A stretch of 64,000 bases of DNA from Sphingobium abikonense NBRC 16140 (GCF_001598335.1 NZ_BCYT01000005.1:245907-309906); one strand, 5' to 3'; numbered from the stretch's first letter, positions 29,644 to 38,551 are shown. Numbers and translations: made by a program. Notes: generated by a model from the letters alone, not told the origin.

Positions 29644-30305
29644 TTCCCCAGAATGTCGGCCAGAAATGGCGTCAGATGGTCGGTTTCGAAATCGATGAAG
29701 TCGGGATGATGGTCATGATTGCCCGCTTCCGACCCGTTATTGACCCAGATGGTCGCCATGCCGATCGCCTTGGCCGGACGCAGGTTGCGCGCCATATCCT
29801 CGAAAAAGGCGGCGCGCGTCGGGTCGATGTCATGGGTCTTGCACAGCGCATCATAGCCCGACGGGTCGGGCTTGGGCACATATTGGCAGGCATGAATGTC
29901 GTGGATCAGCTCGAACGCGCCGGAAAGGCCCAGCTTCTCCAGCACGCGCCCGGCATAATCGGCGTCGCCGTTGGTGAAGATCAGCTTGCGCCCCGGCAGC
30001 GCCCCGATCGCGGCATTGAGCGCGGGGTCGACCTCCAGCCGCTCCATCGAAATGTCATGAACATAGTCGAGAAATTCGCGCGGCTCGATGCCATGATGAT
30101 GCATCAGGCCCGACAGCGTGGTGCCATGCTCGATGAAATAGCGTTTCTGCGTCTCGCGCGCCAGCACAGGGTCGCAGCCGAGCAGCCCCTGGATATATTC
30201 GCCCATCTTGACGTCGATCAGCGCGAACAGGTCCGCCTTCGCCGGATAGAGCGTATTGTCCAGATCGAAGATCCAGCTATCGACATGGGAAAGCGCCGGC
30301 AACAT
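29640..30305 (-). CDS. HAD-family pyrimidine 5'-nucleotidase
   Basis: 221 residues. HAD motif I is [17 protein letters not shown] (nucleophile Asp in DLDNT), motif [14 protein letters not shown], and the later [10 protein letters not shown] and [17 protein letters not shown] carry the Lys and acidic residues. This is the SDT1/YjjG-like group that dephosphorylates UMP and CMP. It is translationally coupled to dapD, a pairing common in alphaproteobacteria without an obvious metabolic reason. Confidence 0.9.
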   Translation of the reverse strand: MLPALSHVDSWIFDLDNTLYPAKADLFALIDVKMGEYIQGLLGCDPVLARETQKRYFIEHGTTLSGLMHHHGIEPREFLDYVHDISMERLEVDPALNAAIGALPGRKLIFTNGDADYAGRVLEKLGLSGAFELIHDIHACQYVPKPDPSGYDALCKTHDIDPTRAAFFEDMARNLRPAKAIGMATIWVNNGSEAGNHDHHPDFIDFETDHLTPFLADILGK

Positions 30306-30349
30306 GGCCGCGCCCTAGAGCGATGCGGGTTGCAGGGCAAGGTCTCTGA

Positions 30350-30373
30350 CCTTCTCCCCTTGCGGGGAGAAGG
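30350..30373. repeat. dispersed hairpin element (CCTTCTCCCC)
   Basis: Perfect 10-bp stem CCTTCTCCCC / GGGGAGAAGG with loop TTGC. A second related but imperfect hairpin (CCCTCCCC-cgt-GGGGAGAGGG) lies at about 30487-30507 in opposite setting. Between them the text is non-coding. The pair fills the 203-base gap between the HAD gene and the LOG gene and looks like a mobile-origin intergenic repeat. Confidence 0.6.
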
Positions 30374-30508
30374 ATATGCAGCCTTGGCCCGAAGGGCCTA
30401 GGCGAAGTTGGAAGAGGGGGGCTTAGCCTTGGGCGCACCCCTTCTCCGGCTGCGACTAGGCGGCATAGCCGCCAAGTCTCGCGTCCCCCTCCCCCGTGGG
30501 GAGAGGGA

Positions 30509-31387
30509 TTAGTCGCACCCCGGCGCGTCGCTATCCTCATAGAAACGCTGCACCGCGTCCCATCCTTCCTGCGCGCTCTCGACCCAGGTCAAAAGGTCCA
30601 GATCCTTGTGCGAAATCACCCCTTCGTCCGCCAGCGCCTCGAAATCCACGACGCGATTCCAGAATTCCTTGCCATAGAGAAGGATCGGAATCGGCTTCAT
30701 CTTGCCGGTCTGGATGAGCGTCAGCAATTCGAACATCTCGTCGAACGTGCCGAACCCGCCGGGGAACACCGCCAAGGCGCGCGCGCGCAGCAGGAAATGC
30801 ATCTTGCGCAGCGCGAAATAGTGGAACTGGAAACTCAGCTCCGGGGTCACGAAGCGATTGGGCGCCTGTTCGTGCGGCAGGACGATGTTCATGCCGATGG
30901 TGGTCTGGCCGACATCCTGCGCGCCGCGATTGGCCGCTTCCATGATCGACGGGCCGCCGCCTGAACAGACGACGAAATGGCGGCATCCCGCCTCGTTTAC
31001 CGGATATTGGGCGGCGATGCGCGCCAGCTTGCGCGCTTCCTCGTAATAATGCGCCTTCCGACCCAGATTTTCCGCCAGCCGCTTGAGTTCGGGCGTCGGC
31101 GCGGCGTCGATCCGCGCCTGCACCTGGTCGGGTTCGGGAATGCGCGCCGACCCGTAGAAGACGAAGGTCGATTCGATCTTCGCCTCGTCCATCAGCAACT
31201 GGGGTTTCAGCAATTCCAGCTGGAAGCGGACGGGCCGCAGGTCTTCGCGCAGCAGGAATTCGTCATCCTGAAAGGCCAGCCGATAGGCCGCGCTCTGCGT
31301 CTGGGGGGTGCCGGTCTGCTTGGCGGCGTCGCCTGCCTCTTCGCGGGCAGGGCGGAACTTGCGTTCCTCAATCTCTTTTCTTGTCAT
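30509..31387 (-). CDS. LOG-family protein (TIGR00730 type)
   Basis: 292 residues from the ATG at 31387 (MTRKEIEERKF); the frame stays open upstream and ATG 31417 is an alternative. Rossmann-like fold with the two family motifs: CSGGGPSIMEAANRGA and FPGGFGTFDEMFELLT (PGGxGTxxE). LOG proteins hydrolyse nucleoside 5'-monophosphates to free base and ribose 5-phosphate, and are often misnamed lysine decarboxylases. The long N-terminal part (about 1-100, with FVFYGSARIPEP) is typical of the larger proteobacterial type. Confidence 0.88.
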   Translation of the reverse strand: MTRKEIEERKFRPAREEAGDAAKQTGTPQTQSAAYRLAFQDDEFLLREDLRPVRFQLELLKPQLLMDEAKIESTFVFYGSARIPEPDQVQARIDAAPTPELKRLAENLGRKAHYYEEARKLARIAAQYPVNEAGCRHFVVCSGGGPSIMEAANRGAQDVGQTTIGMNIVLPHEQAPNRFVTPELSFQFHYFALRKMHFLLRARALAVFPGGFGTFDEMFELLTLIQTGKMKPIPILLYGKEFWNRVVDFEALADEGVISHKDLDLLTWVESAQEGWDAVQRFYEDSDAPGCD

Positions 31388-31478
31388 CCATGGCCAATTA
31401 GGCGTCGGCGATGACATTGCCAAGACGCCAGGCCATAGAATCGCGTCTTGCCGCTGCGGCCAAAGCCGCGCCGCCGCC

Positions 31479-32180
31479 TCAGCGGCAAAAACCGCCTCTC
31501 CCGCCCATGTCGAAATGGAAATGGTCGTGATGCGCGGCATTATAGTCGGGGCTGAGCACGGTGTTGAACCGCTTGCAGGCGCTGGCGTGGATCAGACTCA
31601 GGAACTGGCGCGTCTGCCGGTCGCCATGCCAGCCCTGCTGCACCGTGATCCGCCGTCCGTCCGACAGGACGAAGGCCGATACGTCGATAGCATTGCTGTG
31701 CGCATGTTCGCTCAGCTTCGCGCTGCCCGCGATCGGGCGGCAATTATAGGTGCCGAACGTTTCGATCTTCTCGATCTCCGCGCCCAGCACCAGCCGCGCC
31801 GCCGGTTGCACGGCATAGCGCGCCCATGCGGCGAAATTGGCGGCCAGATTGCATGTCATCGCCCCCAGGCCCGTCGCGGGCACCCCGATGTCGAGCAGCT
31901 TGACGCTGCCGATCGCGCTGCATCCGCCGCCGAAATTGCGGTCGGGCAGGGGCTGGAAATTGACCGACTGGGATTGCAGTTTCGCGAAACATTGCCGCGT
32001 CTCCAGCGCCGGTTGCGATGGCGGGCGCGTCGCGCGCGCAGGTGCGCGGACCGGCTTCGACGCACGCGCCACCATGCCACGCGGCACCAGGTCGCCACCG
32101 CACCCCGCCAGTGTCATCATGCTTGCCATTAGCGCAGCCGTGGCCGCGCCGCGCAGATTGCTCATCGCCCGCTTTTCCAT
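31479..32180 (-). CDS. extensin-like C-domain lipoprotein
   Basis: 233 residues from ATG 32180; ATG 32165 is also possible. A signal peptide with lipobox LAGC (MASMMTLAGCGGD) makes it a lipoprotein. After an Arg/Pro linker comes the extensin-like domain: CSAIGSVKLLDIGVPATGLG, MTCNLAANFAAWARYAV, and the metal-type motif SEHAHSNAIDVSAFVLSDG with HHDHFHFD at the end. The His/Asp pattern resembles D-Ala-D-Ala metallopeptidases of the M15 type, so a murein role is likely. Divergent from serC. Confidence 0.88.
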   Translation of the reverse strand: MEKRAMSNLRGAATAALMASMMTLAGCGGDLVPRGMVARASKPVRAPARATRPPSQPALETRQCFAKLQSQSVNFQPLPDRNFGGGCSAIGSVKLLDIGVPATGLGAMTCNLAANFAAWARYAVQPAARLVLGAEIEKIETFGTYNCRPIAGSAKLSEHAHSNAIDVSAFVLSDGRRITVQQGWHGDRQTRQFLSLIHASACKRFNTVLSPDYNAAHHDHFHFDMGGRGGFCR

Positions 32181-32341
32181 GAATCGGATGTTTACCAACC
32201 CAATCCTTTACGAAACTTAACCGCCCGCTCGGCTCGTCGCATTCCGACAATCGCCTTGACTCTTTCGCTGCGATCTTTAGGGCGGCCGACGGGCCACGCG
32301 GTCCCAACGCCGCGCGCGCTCTCTGCAAGGAGAAGCATGAC

Positions 32342-33502
32342 ATGACTGATCTGACTGCCGCCGACGCCACCATTGCGCCTGCCGCAAAGCCCGCCACCAC
32401 GCCGGCGCGCCCCTTTTTCTCTTCCGGTCCCTGCGCCAAGCCGCCCGTGTGGAGCGCCGACAAGCTGAGCACGGACTCGCTCGGCCGCTCGCACCGCGCC
32501 AAGATCGGCAAGACCCGCCTCGCTTATTGCATCGACCTGATGCGCGAGATTTTGCAGCTGCCCGACACGCACCGGATCGGCATCGTCCCGGGCTCCGATA
32601 CCGGCGCCTTTGAAATGGCGATGTGGACGATGCTGGGCGCGCGCCCCGTCACCACGCTCGCCTGGGAAAGCTTCGGCGAAGGCTGGGTGACGGACGCCGC
32701 CAAGCAGCTCAAGCTCGATCCCACCATCATCCGCGCCGACTATGGCCAGCTGCCCGATCTGACCCAGGTCGATTTCAGCACCGACGTGCTCTTCACTTGG
32801 AACGGCACCACGTCGGGCGTGCGCGTGCCCGATGCCGACTGGATTCCTGCCGATCGTCAGGGCCTGACCTTCGCCGACGCGACCAGCGCGGTCTTCGCCT
32901 ATGACATCGACTGGGCGAAGATCGACGTCGCCACCTTCTCCTGGCAGAAGGTGCTGGGCGGGGAGGGCGGCCATGGTGTCCTGATCCTGGGCCCCCGCGC
33001 GGTCGAACGGCTCGAAACCCACACCCCGGCCTGGCCGCTGCCCAAGGTCTTCCGCCTGATGGCGAAGGGCAAGCTTGCCGAAGGCATTTTCAAGGGCGAA
33101 ACGATCAACACGCCCTCCATGCTGGCGGTCGAGGATGCGATCTTCGCGCTCGAATGGGGCAAGTCGCTCGGCGGCCTTGCCGGCCTTATCGCCCGCTCCG
33201 ACGCCAACGCGGCCGCGCTGGACAAGATCGTCGCTGACCGCGACTGGCTCGGCCATCTCGCCGCCGATCCGACTTCGCGGTCGAAGACCAGCGTCTGCCT
33301 GACGGTCGAGGGCGCGGACGAAGCCTTCATCAAGGCCTTCGCCGCTCTCCTCGAAAAGGAAGGCGCGGCCTATGACATTGCGGGCTATCGCGATGCGCCG
33401 GCGGGCCTGCGCATCTGGTGCGGCGCGACGGTGGAAACCGCCGATATCGAAGCGCTCGGCCCCTGGCTCGACTGGGCCTACGCCCAGACCAAGGCCGCTT
33501 AA
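32342..33502 (+). CDS. serC: phosphoserine aminotransferase
   Basis: PLP enzyme of serine synthesis; the same enzyme also serves the pyridoxine branch that feeds PdxJ. 386 residues, of the long alphaproteobacterial type. The PLP Lys is in TFSWQKVLGGEGGHG; FFSSGPCAKPPVWS and VPGSDTGAFEMAMWTMLGA are family motifs. AAGGAG lies 8-10 bases before ATG 32342. A small hairpin TCTC-tgcaag-GAGA could hide that site; see findings. serA follows after a palindromic element. Confidence 0.95.
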   Translation: MTDLTAADATIAPAAKPATTPARPFFSSGPCAKPPVWSADKLSTDSLGRSHRAKIGKTRLAYCIDLMREILQLPDTHRIGIVPGSDTGAFEMAMWTMLGARPVTTLAWESFGEGWVTDAAKQLKLDPTIIRADYGQLPDLTQVDFSTDVLFTWNGTTSGVRVPDADWIPADRQGLTFADATSAVFAYDIDWAKIDVATFSWQKVLGGEGGHGVLILGPRAVERLETHTPAWPLPKVFRLMAKGKLAEGIFKGETINTPSMLAVEDAIFALEWGKSLGGLAGLIARSDANAAALDKIVADRDWLGHLAADPTSRSKTSVCLTVEGADEAFIKAFAALLEKEGAAYDIAGYRDAPAGLRIWCGATVETADIEALGPWLDWAYAQTKAA

Positions 33503-33519
33503 CTCCACGCCCCGTTTCT

Positions 33520-33600
33520 CGTCATCCCAGCGAAGGCTGGGATCTCAGGCCTCTAGCTACGGCTTCGCCGCCTGAGATCCTGACTTTCGTCAGGATGACG
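33520..33600. repeat. composite palindromic intergenic element, CGTCATCC family (best copy)
   Basis: Three nested stems: CGTCATCCCAGC-gaag-GCTGGGAT, then CTCAGGC / GCCTGAG around the centre, then ATCCTGAC-tttc-GTCAGGATGACG; the outermost CGTCATCC pairs with GGATGACG. Predicts a cruciform or three-way RNA junction, lying between serC and serA, 24 bases before the serA start. Confidence 0.8.
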
Positions 33601-33624
33601 AATTGCAAAGAAAGGCAATTCGCC

Positions 33625-35205
33625 ATGCCCAAAGTCCTCATTTCCGACAAAATGGACCCTCGCGCCGCCGCCATCTTCCAGGAACGCGGCGTCGACGTCG
33701 ACGTCATCACCGGCAAGACGCCCGAAGAATTGAAAGCCATCATCGGCGACTATGACGGCCTCGCCATCCGTTCGTCGACCAAGGTGACGAAGGAGATTCT
33801 CGACGCGGCCACGAACCTCAAGGTCATCGGCCGCGCTGGCATTGGCGTCGACAATGTCGACATCCCCTATGCCTCGGCCAAGGGCGTGATCGTCATGAAC
33901 ACGCCGTTCGGCAACTCCATCACCACCGCCGAACACGCCATCGCCCTCATGTTCGCGCTCGCCCGCCAGCTGCCCGAAGCCAATGCGCAGACGCAGCAAG
34001 GCCTGTGGCCCAAAAACGGCTTCATGGGCGTCGAAGTCACCGGCAAGACGCTGGGCCTCATCGGCGCGGGCAATATCGGCTCGATCGTGGCGAGCCGCGC
34101 GCTCGGCCTCAAGATGAAGGTCGTGGCCTTCGATCCCTTCCTGACGCCTGAACGCGCCGTCGAAATGGGCGTGGAAAAGGCCGATCTCGACACGCTGCTC
34201 GCGAAGGCCGACTTCATCACGCTGCACACGCCGCTGACTGATCAGACCCGCAACATCCTCAGCCGCGAGAACCTCGCCAAGACCAAGAAGGGCGTGCGCA
34301 TCATCAACTGCGCGCGCGGCGGCCTGATCGACGAGGCCGCGCTCAAGGATGCGCTCGATTCGGGCCAGGTCGCGGGCGCCGCGCTCGACGTGTTCCAGAC
34401 CGAACCGGCCAAGGAATCGCCGCTGTTCGGCACGCCCAATTTCATATGCACCCCGCATCTGGGCGCATCGACCGACGAGGCGCAGGTCAACGTCGCGCTC
34501 CAGGTCGCCGAACAGCTCAGCGACTATCTGCTCGACGGCGGCATCACCAATGCGCTGAACGTGCCGAGCCTCAGCGTCGAGGAAGCGCCTAAGCTCAAGC
34601 CCTATATGGCGCTAGCCGAAAAGCTCGGCTCGCTGATCGGCCAGCTGGAAGGCGACGCCATCACCGGCGTCGCGGTGGAGGTCGAGGGCCAGGCTGCGCA
34701 GCTCAATCCCAAGCCGATCACCGCCGCCGTCCTCGCCGGCCTCATGCGCGTCTATTCCGACACGGTGAACATGGTGAACGCGCCCTTCCTGGCCAAAGAA
34801 CGCGGCCTCGACGTGCGCGAAGTGCGCCATGATCGCGAAGGCGACTATCAGACGCTGGTGCGCGTCACCGTGACCACCGCCAGTGGCGACCGCTCGGTCG
34901 CGGGCACGCTGTTCGGCCACGCCCAGCCGCGCCTTGTCGAACTGTTCGGCATCAAGGTGGAGGCCGATCTGGGCGGCACGATGCTTTACATCGTCAACCA
35001 GGACGCGCCCGGCTTCATCGGCCGCCTGGGCTCGACGCTCGGCGAAGCGCAGGTCAATATCGGCACCTTCCACCTTGGCCGCCGCGACCAGGGCGGCGAA
35101 GCGGTGCTGCTGCTCTCGGTCGACGGCACCGTCACCGAACCGCTGCGCTGGGAAATCTGCAACCTCACCGGCGTCAACCAGGTCAAGCTGCTCCGCTTCG
35201 CGTAA
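33625..35205 (+). CDS. serA: D-3-phosphoglycerate dehydrogenase, long form
   Basis: First step of serine synthesis, NAD-dependent oxidation of 3-phosphoglycerate. 526 residues, long type: substrate/NAD core with LGLIGAGNIGSIVASRALG and catalytic His in ICTPHLGASTDEAQ, an ASB domain from about 315, and a C-terminal ACT domain (about 452-526, IVNQDAPGFIGRLGSTLGE) that usually gives serine feedback. ATG 33625 is preceded by AAAGGCAA and gives the family start MPKVLISDKMD; longer frames upstream run through a repeat and are not credible. Confidence 0.96.
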   Translation: MPKVLISDKMDPRAAAIFQERGVDVDVITGKTPEELKAIIGDYDGLAIRSSTKVTKEILDAATNLKVIGRAGIGVDNVDIPYASAKGVIVMNTPFGNSITTAEHAIALMFALARQLPEANAQTQQGLWPKNGFMGVEVTGKTLGLIGAGNIGSIVASRALGLKMKVVAFDPFLTPERAVEMGVEKADLDTLLAKADFITLHTPLTDQTRNILSRENLAKTKKGVRIINCARGGLIDEAALKDALDSGQVAGAALDVFQTEPAKESPLFGTPNFICTPHLGASTDEAQVNVALQVAEQLSDYLLDGGITNALNVPSLSVEEAPKLKPYMALAEKLGSLIGQLEGDAITGVAVEVEGQAAQLNPKPITAAVLAGLMRVYSDTVNMVNAPFLAKERGLDVREVRHDREGDYQTLVRVTVTTASGDRSVAGTLFGHAQPRLVELFGIKVEADLGGTMLYIVNQDAPGFIGRLGSTLGEAQVNIGTFHLGRRDQGGEAVLLLSVDGTVTEPLRWEICNLTGVNQVKLLRFA

Positions 35206-35217
35206 GGTTTCCCTATC

Positions 35218-35331
35218 CGTTCGTCCTGAGTAGCCATTGAGCGAAGTCGAAATGGCGTATCGAAGGAGGTCCGCGAGGCCATCCTTCGATATGGGTCTTC
35301 GACTCCGCTCAGCCCCTACTCAGGACGAACG
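35218..35331. repeat. long inverted repeat, GTTCGTCCTGAG family
   Basis: Perfect 16-bp outer arms CGTTCGTCCTGAGTAG (35218-35233) and CTACTCAGGACGAACG (35316-35331), a further imperfect GAGCGAAGTCGAA / TTCGACTCCGCTC, and an inner perfect TATCGAAGGA / TCCTTCGATA. The whole 114 bases fold on themselves. A half copy (CGTTCGCCCTGAGCTTGTCG) is at about 38055-38080. Lies between serA and hisZ. Confidence 0.8.
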
Positions 35332-35369
35332 AAGTGGAATAAGCGGCAATTTCCGCTAAAGGGCCGTTC

Positions 35370-36500
35370 ATGACTACCATCCCCCCCGGCCTCCTGCCCG
35401 AAGGGCTGTCCGATCGTCTGCCGCCCCAGGCCGAAGCGTCCGCGCGGCTGGTGCGGCGCGTGCTCGATACCGTGGCGACCCATGGCTATGAACGGGTCAT
35501 GCCCCCGCTCGCGGAGTTCGAGGATACGCTGACGCAACGGCTCACCTCCATGCGCGCGCAGGATCTGGTGCGCGTGGTCGATCCGGTGTCGCAGCGGACC
35601 CTGGCCTTCCGCCCGGACATGACCGCGCAGGTCGGCCGCATCGCCGCCACCCGCCTTGCCGCCGCGCCGCGTCCGCTGCGGCTCTCCTATGCCGGCCCCG
35701 TCATCCGGCAAAAGGCGAGCCAGCTGCGTCCCGAGCGTGAAAAGATGCAGCTGGGCGCCGAACTCATCGGCAGCGACAGCGTCCCGGCCGCCGTCGAAAT
35801 CGTCAACATCGCGATAGAGGCGTTGCAGGCCGCCGGCGTCACCGGCATCACCATCGACTTCACGCTCCCTGACCTTGTCGACATGCTCGCCGCCGGCCCG
35901 TTGCCGCTTGGCGGCGCCCAGGTCGAGGCGGTGCGCGCCGAACTCGACGCCAAGGATGCCGGCGCACTCGCCGCCCACGGCCCGGCCGCCGCCGCTTACC
36001 TCCCGCTCATCGAAGCGACCGGCCCGTTCCACGCCGCGATGGAGCGGCTGGAGGCGTTCAGCGCCAGCGTCGGCGGCGCGATCGACAGCCGCATTGCGGG
36101 CCTGCGCGCCATTGCCAAGCCCATTGGCTGGGACATCACCCTGACGCTCGATCCCACCGAACGCCATGGCTTTGAATTCCAGAACTGGTTCGGCTTCTCG
36201 ATCTTCGCCGAAGGTTTCGTCGGTGAAATCGGCCGCGGCGGCAGCTACGCCATCGCCCGCGCCGATGGCGCCGATGAACCGGCGATGGGCTTTTCGCTCT
36301 ATCCCGACCCGCTGATCGACGCAGGCTTTGGCGGCGACAGCCCGAAACGCCTATTCCTGCCCCTGGGCCACGACCCCGCCCGCGCGGCGGAACTGCGCGG
36401 CGAAGGCTGGCACACCATCGCCGCGCTCAGCGAAGGCGAAGACGGCGCCGCCCAACGCTGCTCCCACTGGCTCGATGGCGCAGAACCGCGCGCTTATTGA
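35370..36500 (+). CDS. hisZ: ATP phosphoribosyltransferase regulatory subunit
   Basis: HisRS-like protein without aminoacylation function; it joins short-form HisG and makes histidine synthesis responsive to histidine. 376 residues. Class-II motifs are recognisable but worn: YERVMPPLAEFEDTL, FRPDMTAQVGRIAATRLA (motif 2 region), and GRGGSYAIARADGADEPAMGFSLYPD at the end. No HisRS anticodon-binding domain. hisG is not in this window. It lies between a long inverted repeat and an accessory patch. Confidence 0.9.
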   Translation: MTTIPPGLLPEGLSDRLPPQAEASARLVRRVLDTVATHGYERVMPPLAEFEDTLTQRLTSMRAQDLVRVVDPVSQRTLAFRPDMTAQVGRIAATRLAAAPRPLRLSYAGPVIRQKASQLRPEREKMQLGAELIGSDSVPAAVEIVNIAIEALQAAGVTGITIDFTLPDLVDMLAAGPLPLGGAQVEAVRAELDAKDAGALAAHGPAAAAYLPLIEATGPFHAAMERLEAFSASVGGAIDSRIAGLRAIAKPIGWDITLTLDPTERHGFEFQNWFGFSIFAEGFVGEIGRGGSYAIARADGADEPAMGFSLYPDPLIDAGFGGDSPKRLFLPLGHDPARAAELRGEGWHTIAALSEGEDGAAQRCSHWLDGAEPRAY

Positions 36501-36652
36501 TCGCGGGGAATCCCGGAAGGCCCGCCAAGCGGCCTCAATGAACGGCGAGGTTGGGTGGATAGGGGACTGTCGGCTTTTGGAGAGATGATCGACGATAGCG
36601 GACGTTGCGCGGTAAAAGATCGTTCGATAACAATCGCACCAGTTTCGGCCAT

Positions 36653-37066
36653 TCACTCTGGCTCTGGTGCGCCATAAATATCGAGATCGAGGCACAAACC
36701 CCGATCACCAAGACGAGCAAGAGTTTGAGACCGGAGGGTAAGGCCCTCGTTGCTATCTTCAAGGAACAAGCCGCAAAATACGCGACTTCTAAACCGCTGC
36801 GAGAACATCCGCCATGATGTAATATCATCCGACAAACTATCTAACAGATCATTGATTTGTCGATCGAGATCGGCTGGTTGCTGATCTTTTGCTGTCACGC
36901 GCCATGACCCCGTGCGGGCTATCTTGTCCCTGCCGCCGGGCGTCTGAAATGTGCCGCCCATCTTGACGGCGACAGTTGGCTCACCAAGCCGTTCTGTTAT
37001 CTCAGTCGGGTCAAGATCGTCTCCATAGAAGCCTATTGATGCAGCCGATCGGTGTAAGACGCCCAT
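36653..37066 (-). CDS. DUF4279 domain protein
   Basis: 137 residues from ATG 37066 (ATG 37081 also possible). The domain is seen in FYGDDLDPTEITERLGEPT, then RTGSWRVTAKD, and the C-terminal block CGLFLEDSNEGLTLRSQTLARLGDRGLCLDLDIYG, close to the family consensus. Function unknown; the family is scattered and often carried in accessory regions. Codon use looks less GC-biased than in neighbouring housekeeping genes. The 152 bases to hisZ hold nothing I can name. Confidence 0.85.
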   Translation of the reverse strand: MGVLHRSAASIGFYGDDLDPTEITERLGEPTVAVKMGGTFQTPGGRDKIARTGSWRVTAKDQQPADLDRQINDLLDSLSDDITSWRMFSQRFRSRVFCGLFLEDSNEGLTLRSQTLARLGDRGLCLDLDIYGAPEPE

Positions 37067-37204
37067 ATCGCAGCCTAACATGGGCTGTTGCTTTTCGCCA
37101 GATTTCGTCGTTCAGCGTCCGATGTGCCATCTGAATGAGTGGACGGTTTCAGGGATGCGAATGGCATTAGCGAGCGACGACGAATGGTCGGTTGCGGTCA
37201 ATCG

Positions 37205-37372
37205 TCAGCCGGGTCGTGGTGGCTTCGGAGTCAACCCGATGGCCACGGCTGCAATGCCAAGCATCAATGCTACCAAAGAATGATTTGCCGATAAAGCGTA
37301 GCCCGCTGCGACCAAAAGTATCACGATGGTAGCCAGACGGACCCAAAGAGGTTGGCTGTTCAAGCCTTTCAA
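37205..37372 (-). CDS. two-helix membrane microprotein
   Basis: A 55-residue frame from TTG 37372, preceded by AGGAA at suitable distance. Reads MKGLNSQPLWVRL, then helix VRLATIVILLVAAGYAL, short turn SANHS, second helix LVALMLGIAAVAIGL, and a tail TPKPPRPG. The clean hydrophobic hairpin and positively charged ends argue for a real membrane protein. An overlapping frame on the same strand (37167-37397) shows no protein character. No family recognised. Lies between DUF4279 and another unknown gene on the same strand. Confidence 0.55.
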   Translation of the reverse strand: MKGLNSQPLWVRLATIVILLVAAGYALSANHSLVALMLGIAAVAIGLTPKPPRPG

Positions 37373-37483
37373 ACTCCATTCCTGGTTTTATTGGCAAAGC
37401 TGAAACATGAGATAGCTCGCCTTGGACAACGTCCGCTAGTGGGCAAAGAGATTTTCAACCTTAACGGCAATTTCTGGTCGATT

Positions 37484-37846
37484 TCAGATTGGCAGGTCTG
37501 TCCCCAAGAATTCCACTTCATCCCCAGACGCAACGATGCTCTCGCCTTCGAGGGTGCGAAGTCCAAGAATAGGTTCGCCATCAGCGTCCGCGATGTGACG
37601 CTCAGCCTGAACTACGATTACCGGGACCGTTGATCCGGTTTCGTCTTTCCAAAATGCATACTGCGGTATGGTAATCGGATATGCTTCGGCTGCCCCGCCT
37701 TGACTGAAAACCGCCTCCCCTTGATCCACATCGCCAACGCGAGCGGATCGGCCGGTGATAAACCCGCCTTGCGGTAGGTCTGGCCATGGAATACCCGGCT
37801 GCGAAAGAGAATATCGCTTATCGCGCTTGAACCACTTGCCGATCAT
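37484..37846 (-). CDS. hypothetical protein
   Basis: 120 residues, soluble, without signal or membrane segment. Basic N-terminus MIGKWFKRDKRYSLSQPG, then a beta-rich acidic body (YAFWKDETGSTVPVIVVQAE, HIADADGEPILGLRTLEG). It looks like a single small beta domain; I do not recognise it. First gene of the leftward accessory patch with the microprotein and DUF4279. AT content here is above that of flanking genes, which fits recent acquisition. Confidence 0.65.
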   Translation of the reverse strand: MIGKWFKRDKRYSLSQPGIPWPDLPQGGFITGRSARVGDVDQGEAVFSQGGAAEAYPITIPQYAFWKDETGSTVPVIVVQAERHIADADGEPILGLRTLEGESIVASGDEVEFLGTDLPI

Positions 37847-38551
37847 GGGCGCAGTTTTGCAGTATAACTGACCGTCTGCAACCGGGGAGCCGTCAGCCCT
37901 GCTTTTACGGCAATTTCTGGTCGCTTTCTGCCATTCCTACAGTCGTCATGCCGGGCTTAACCCGGCATCCCGCTTTTCTTCGCTCACATGAAGAAGCGTG
38001 ATCCCGGCTCAAGGCCGGGATGACGGTGAATGATGGCCCTTCCCACATAGCCCCCGTTCGCCCTGAGCTTGTCGAAGGGCCGTCCTGTTCCTCCGACCCA
38101 TGGCCAGCCCGCCGGGCGACCGCCAGATTCATCCATCCCCCTTCCAATGTAGGATTTTCTCTGATCTACCCTCGGGGATGACGCCTGCGCCCTTCCCCTG
38201 CGGCCCCGCCGCCGTCCCCGGCCCGCAACGCGCCGCTTCCCCGCGCCGCGCGGCTATTGCCGGGCCGTCGACGCCGTTTCTGCCAGGTGTCGCTTCGTGG
38301 TCGCCTCATGGTCGCGTCGCGGTCGCTTCATGGGCGCATAGGCCCTGCGACACTGTGAACTTCGGCCGAAGGCGACACGCCCGCGCAGCCCTCTCTCCCG
38401 GCGCTCCGGCGCGGCCAGCCTTGACGCGGCGGTCCCACGCCGCTACCCCGCGCCCCGCATTCGGACGCCCCCGCGTCCCTCATCCCACCGGCATGCCGAG
38501 TCCCGTCGAAGGGCATGGCCGGTCACCGCGGCGGGCGGAAGGATTGTATCC
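37847..38551. other. non-coding stretch with repeats upstream of purA
   Basis: 705 bases with no supportable gene. The first third carries a composite palindrome and a half copy of the GTTCGTCCTGAG repeat; the rest is C-rich (Pro/Arg/Ala-like in every frame), so long open frames there are chance products. The purA promoter should lie near its right end, but I see no convincing -35/-10 pair. GGCGGAAGGA precedes the purA ATG. Confidence 0.6.
37944..38025. repeat. composite palindromic intergenic element, CGTCATCC family
   Basis: Left hairpin ATGCCGGG-cttaa-CCCGGCAT, central TTCTTCGCTCACATGAAGAA imperfect hairpin, right hairpin ATCCCGGC-tcaag-GCCGGGAT; outer ends CGTCAT and ATGACG pair. Same three-stem plan as 33520-33600 with different stem sequence, so compensatory changes keep the fold. 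Confidence 0.75.

Noticed and set aside
37167..37397. 76-codon leftward frame in the accessory patch
   Set aside because: Overlaps the microprotein frame and shows no hydrophobic or domain pattern.
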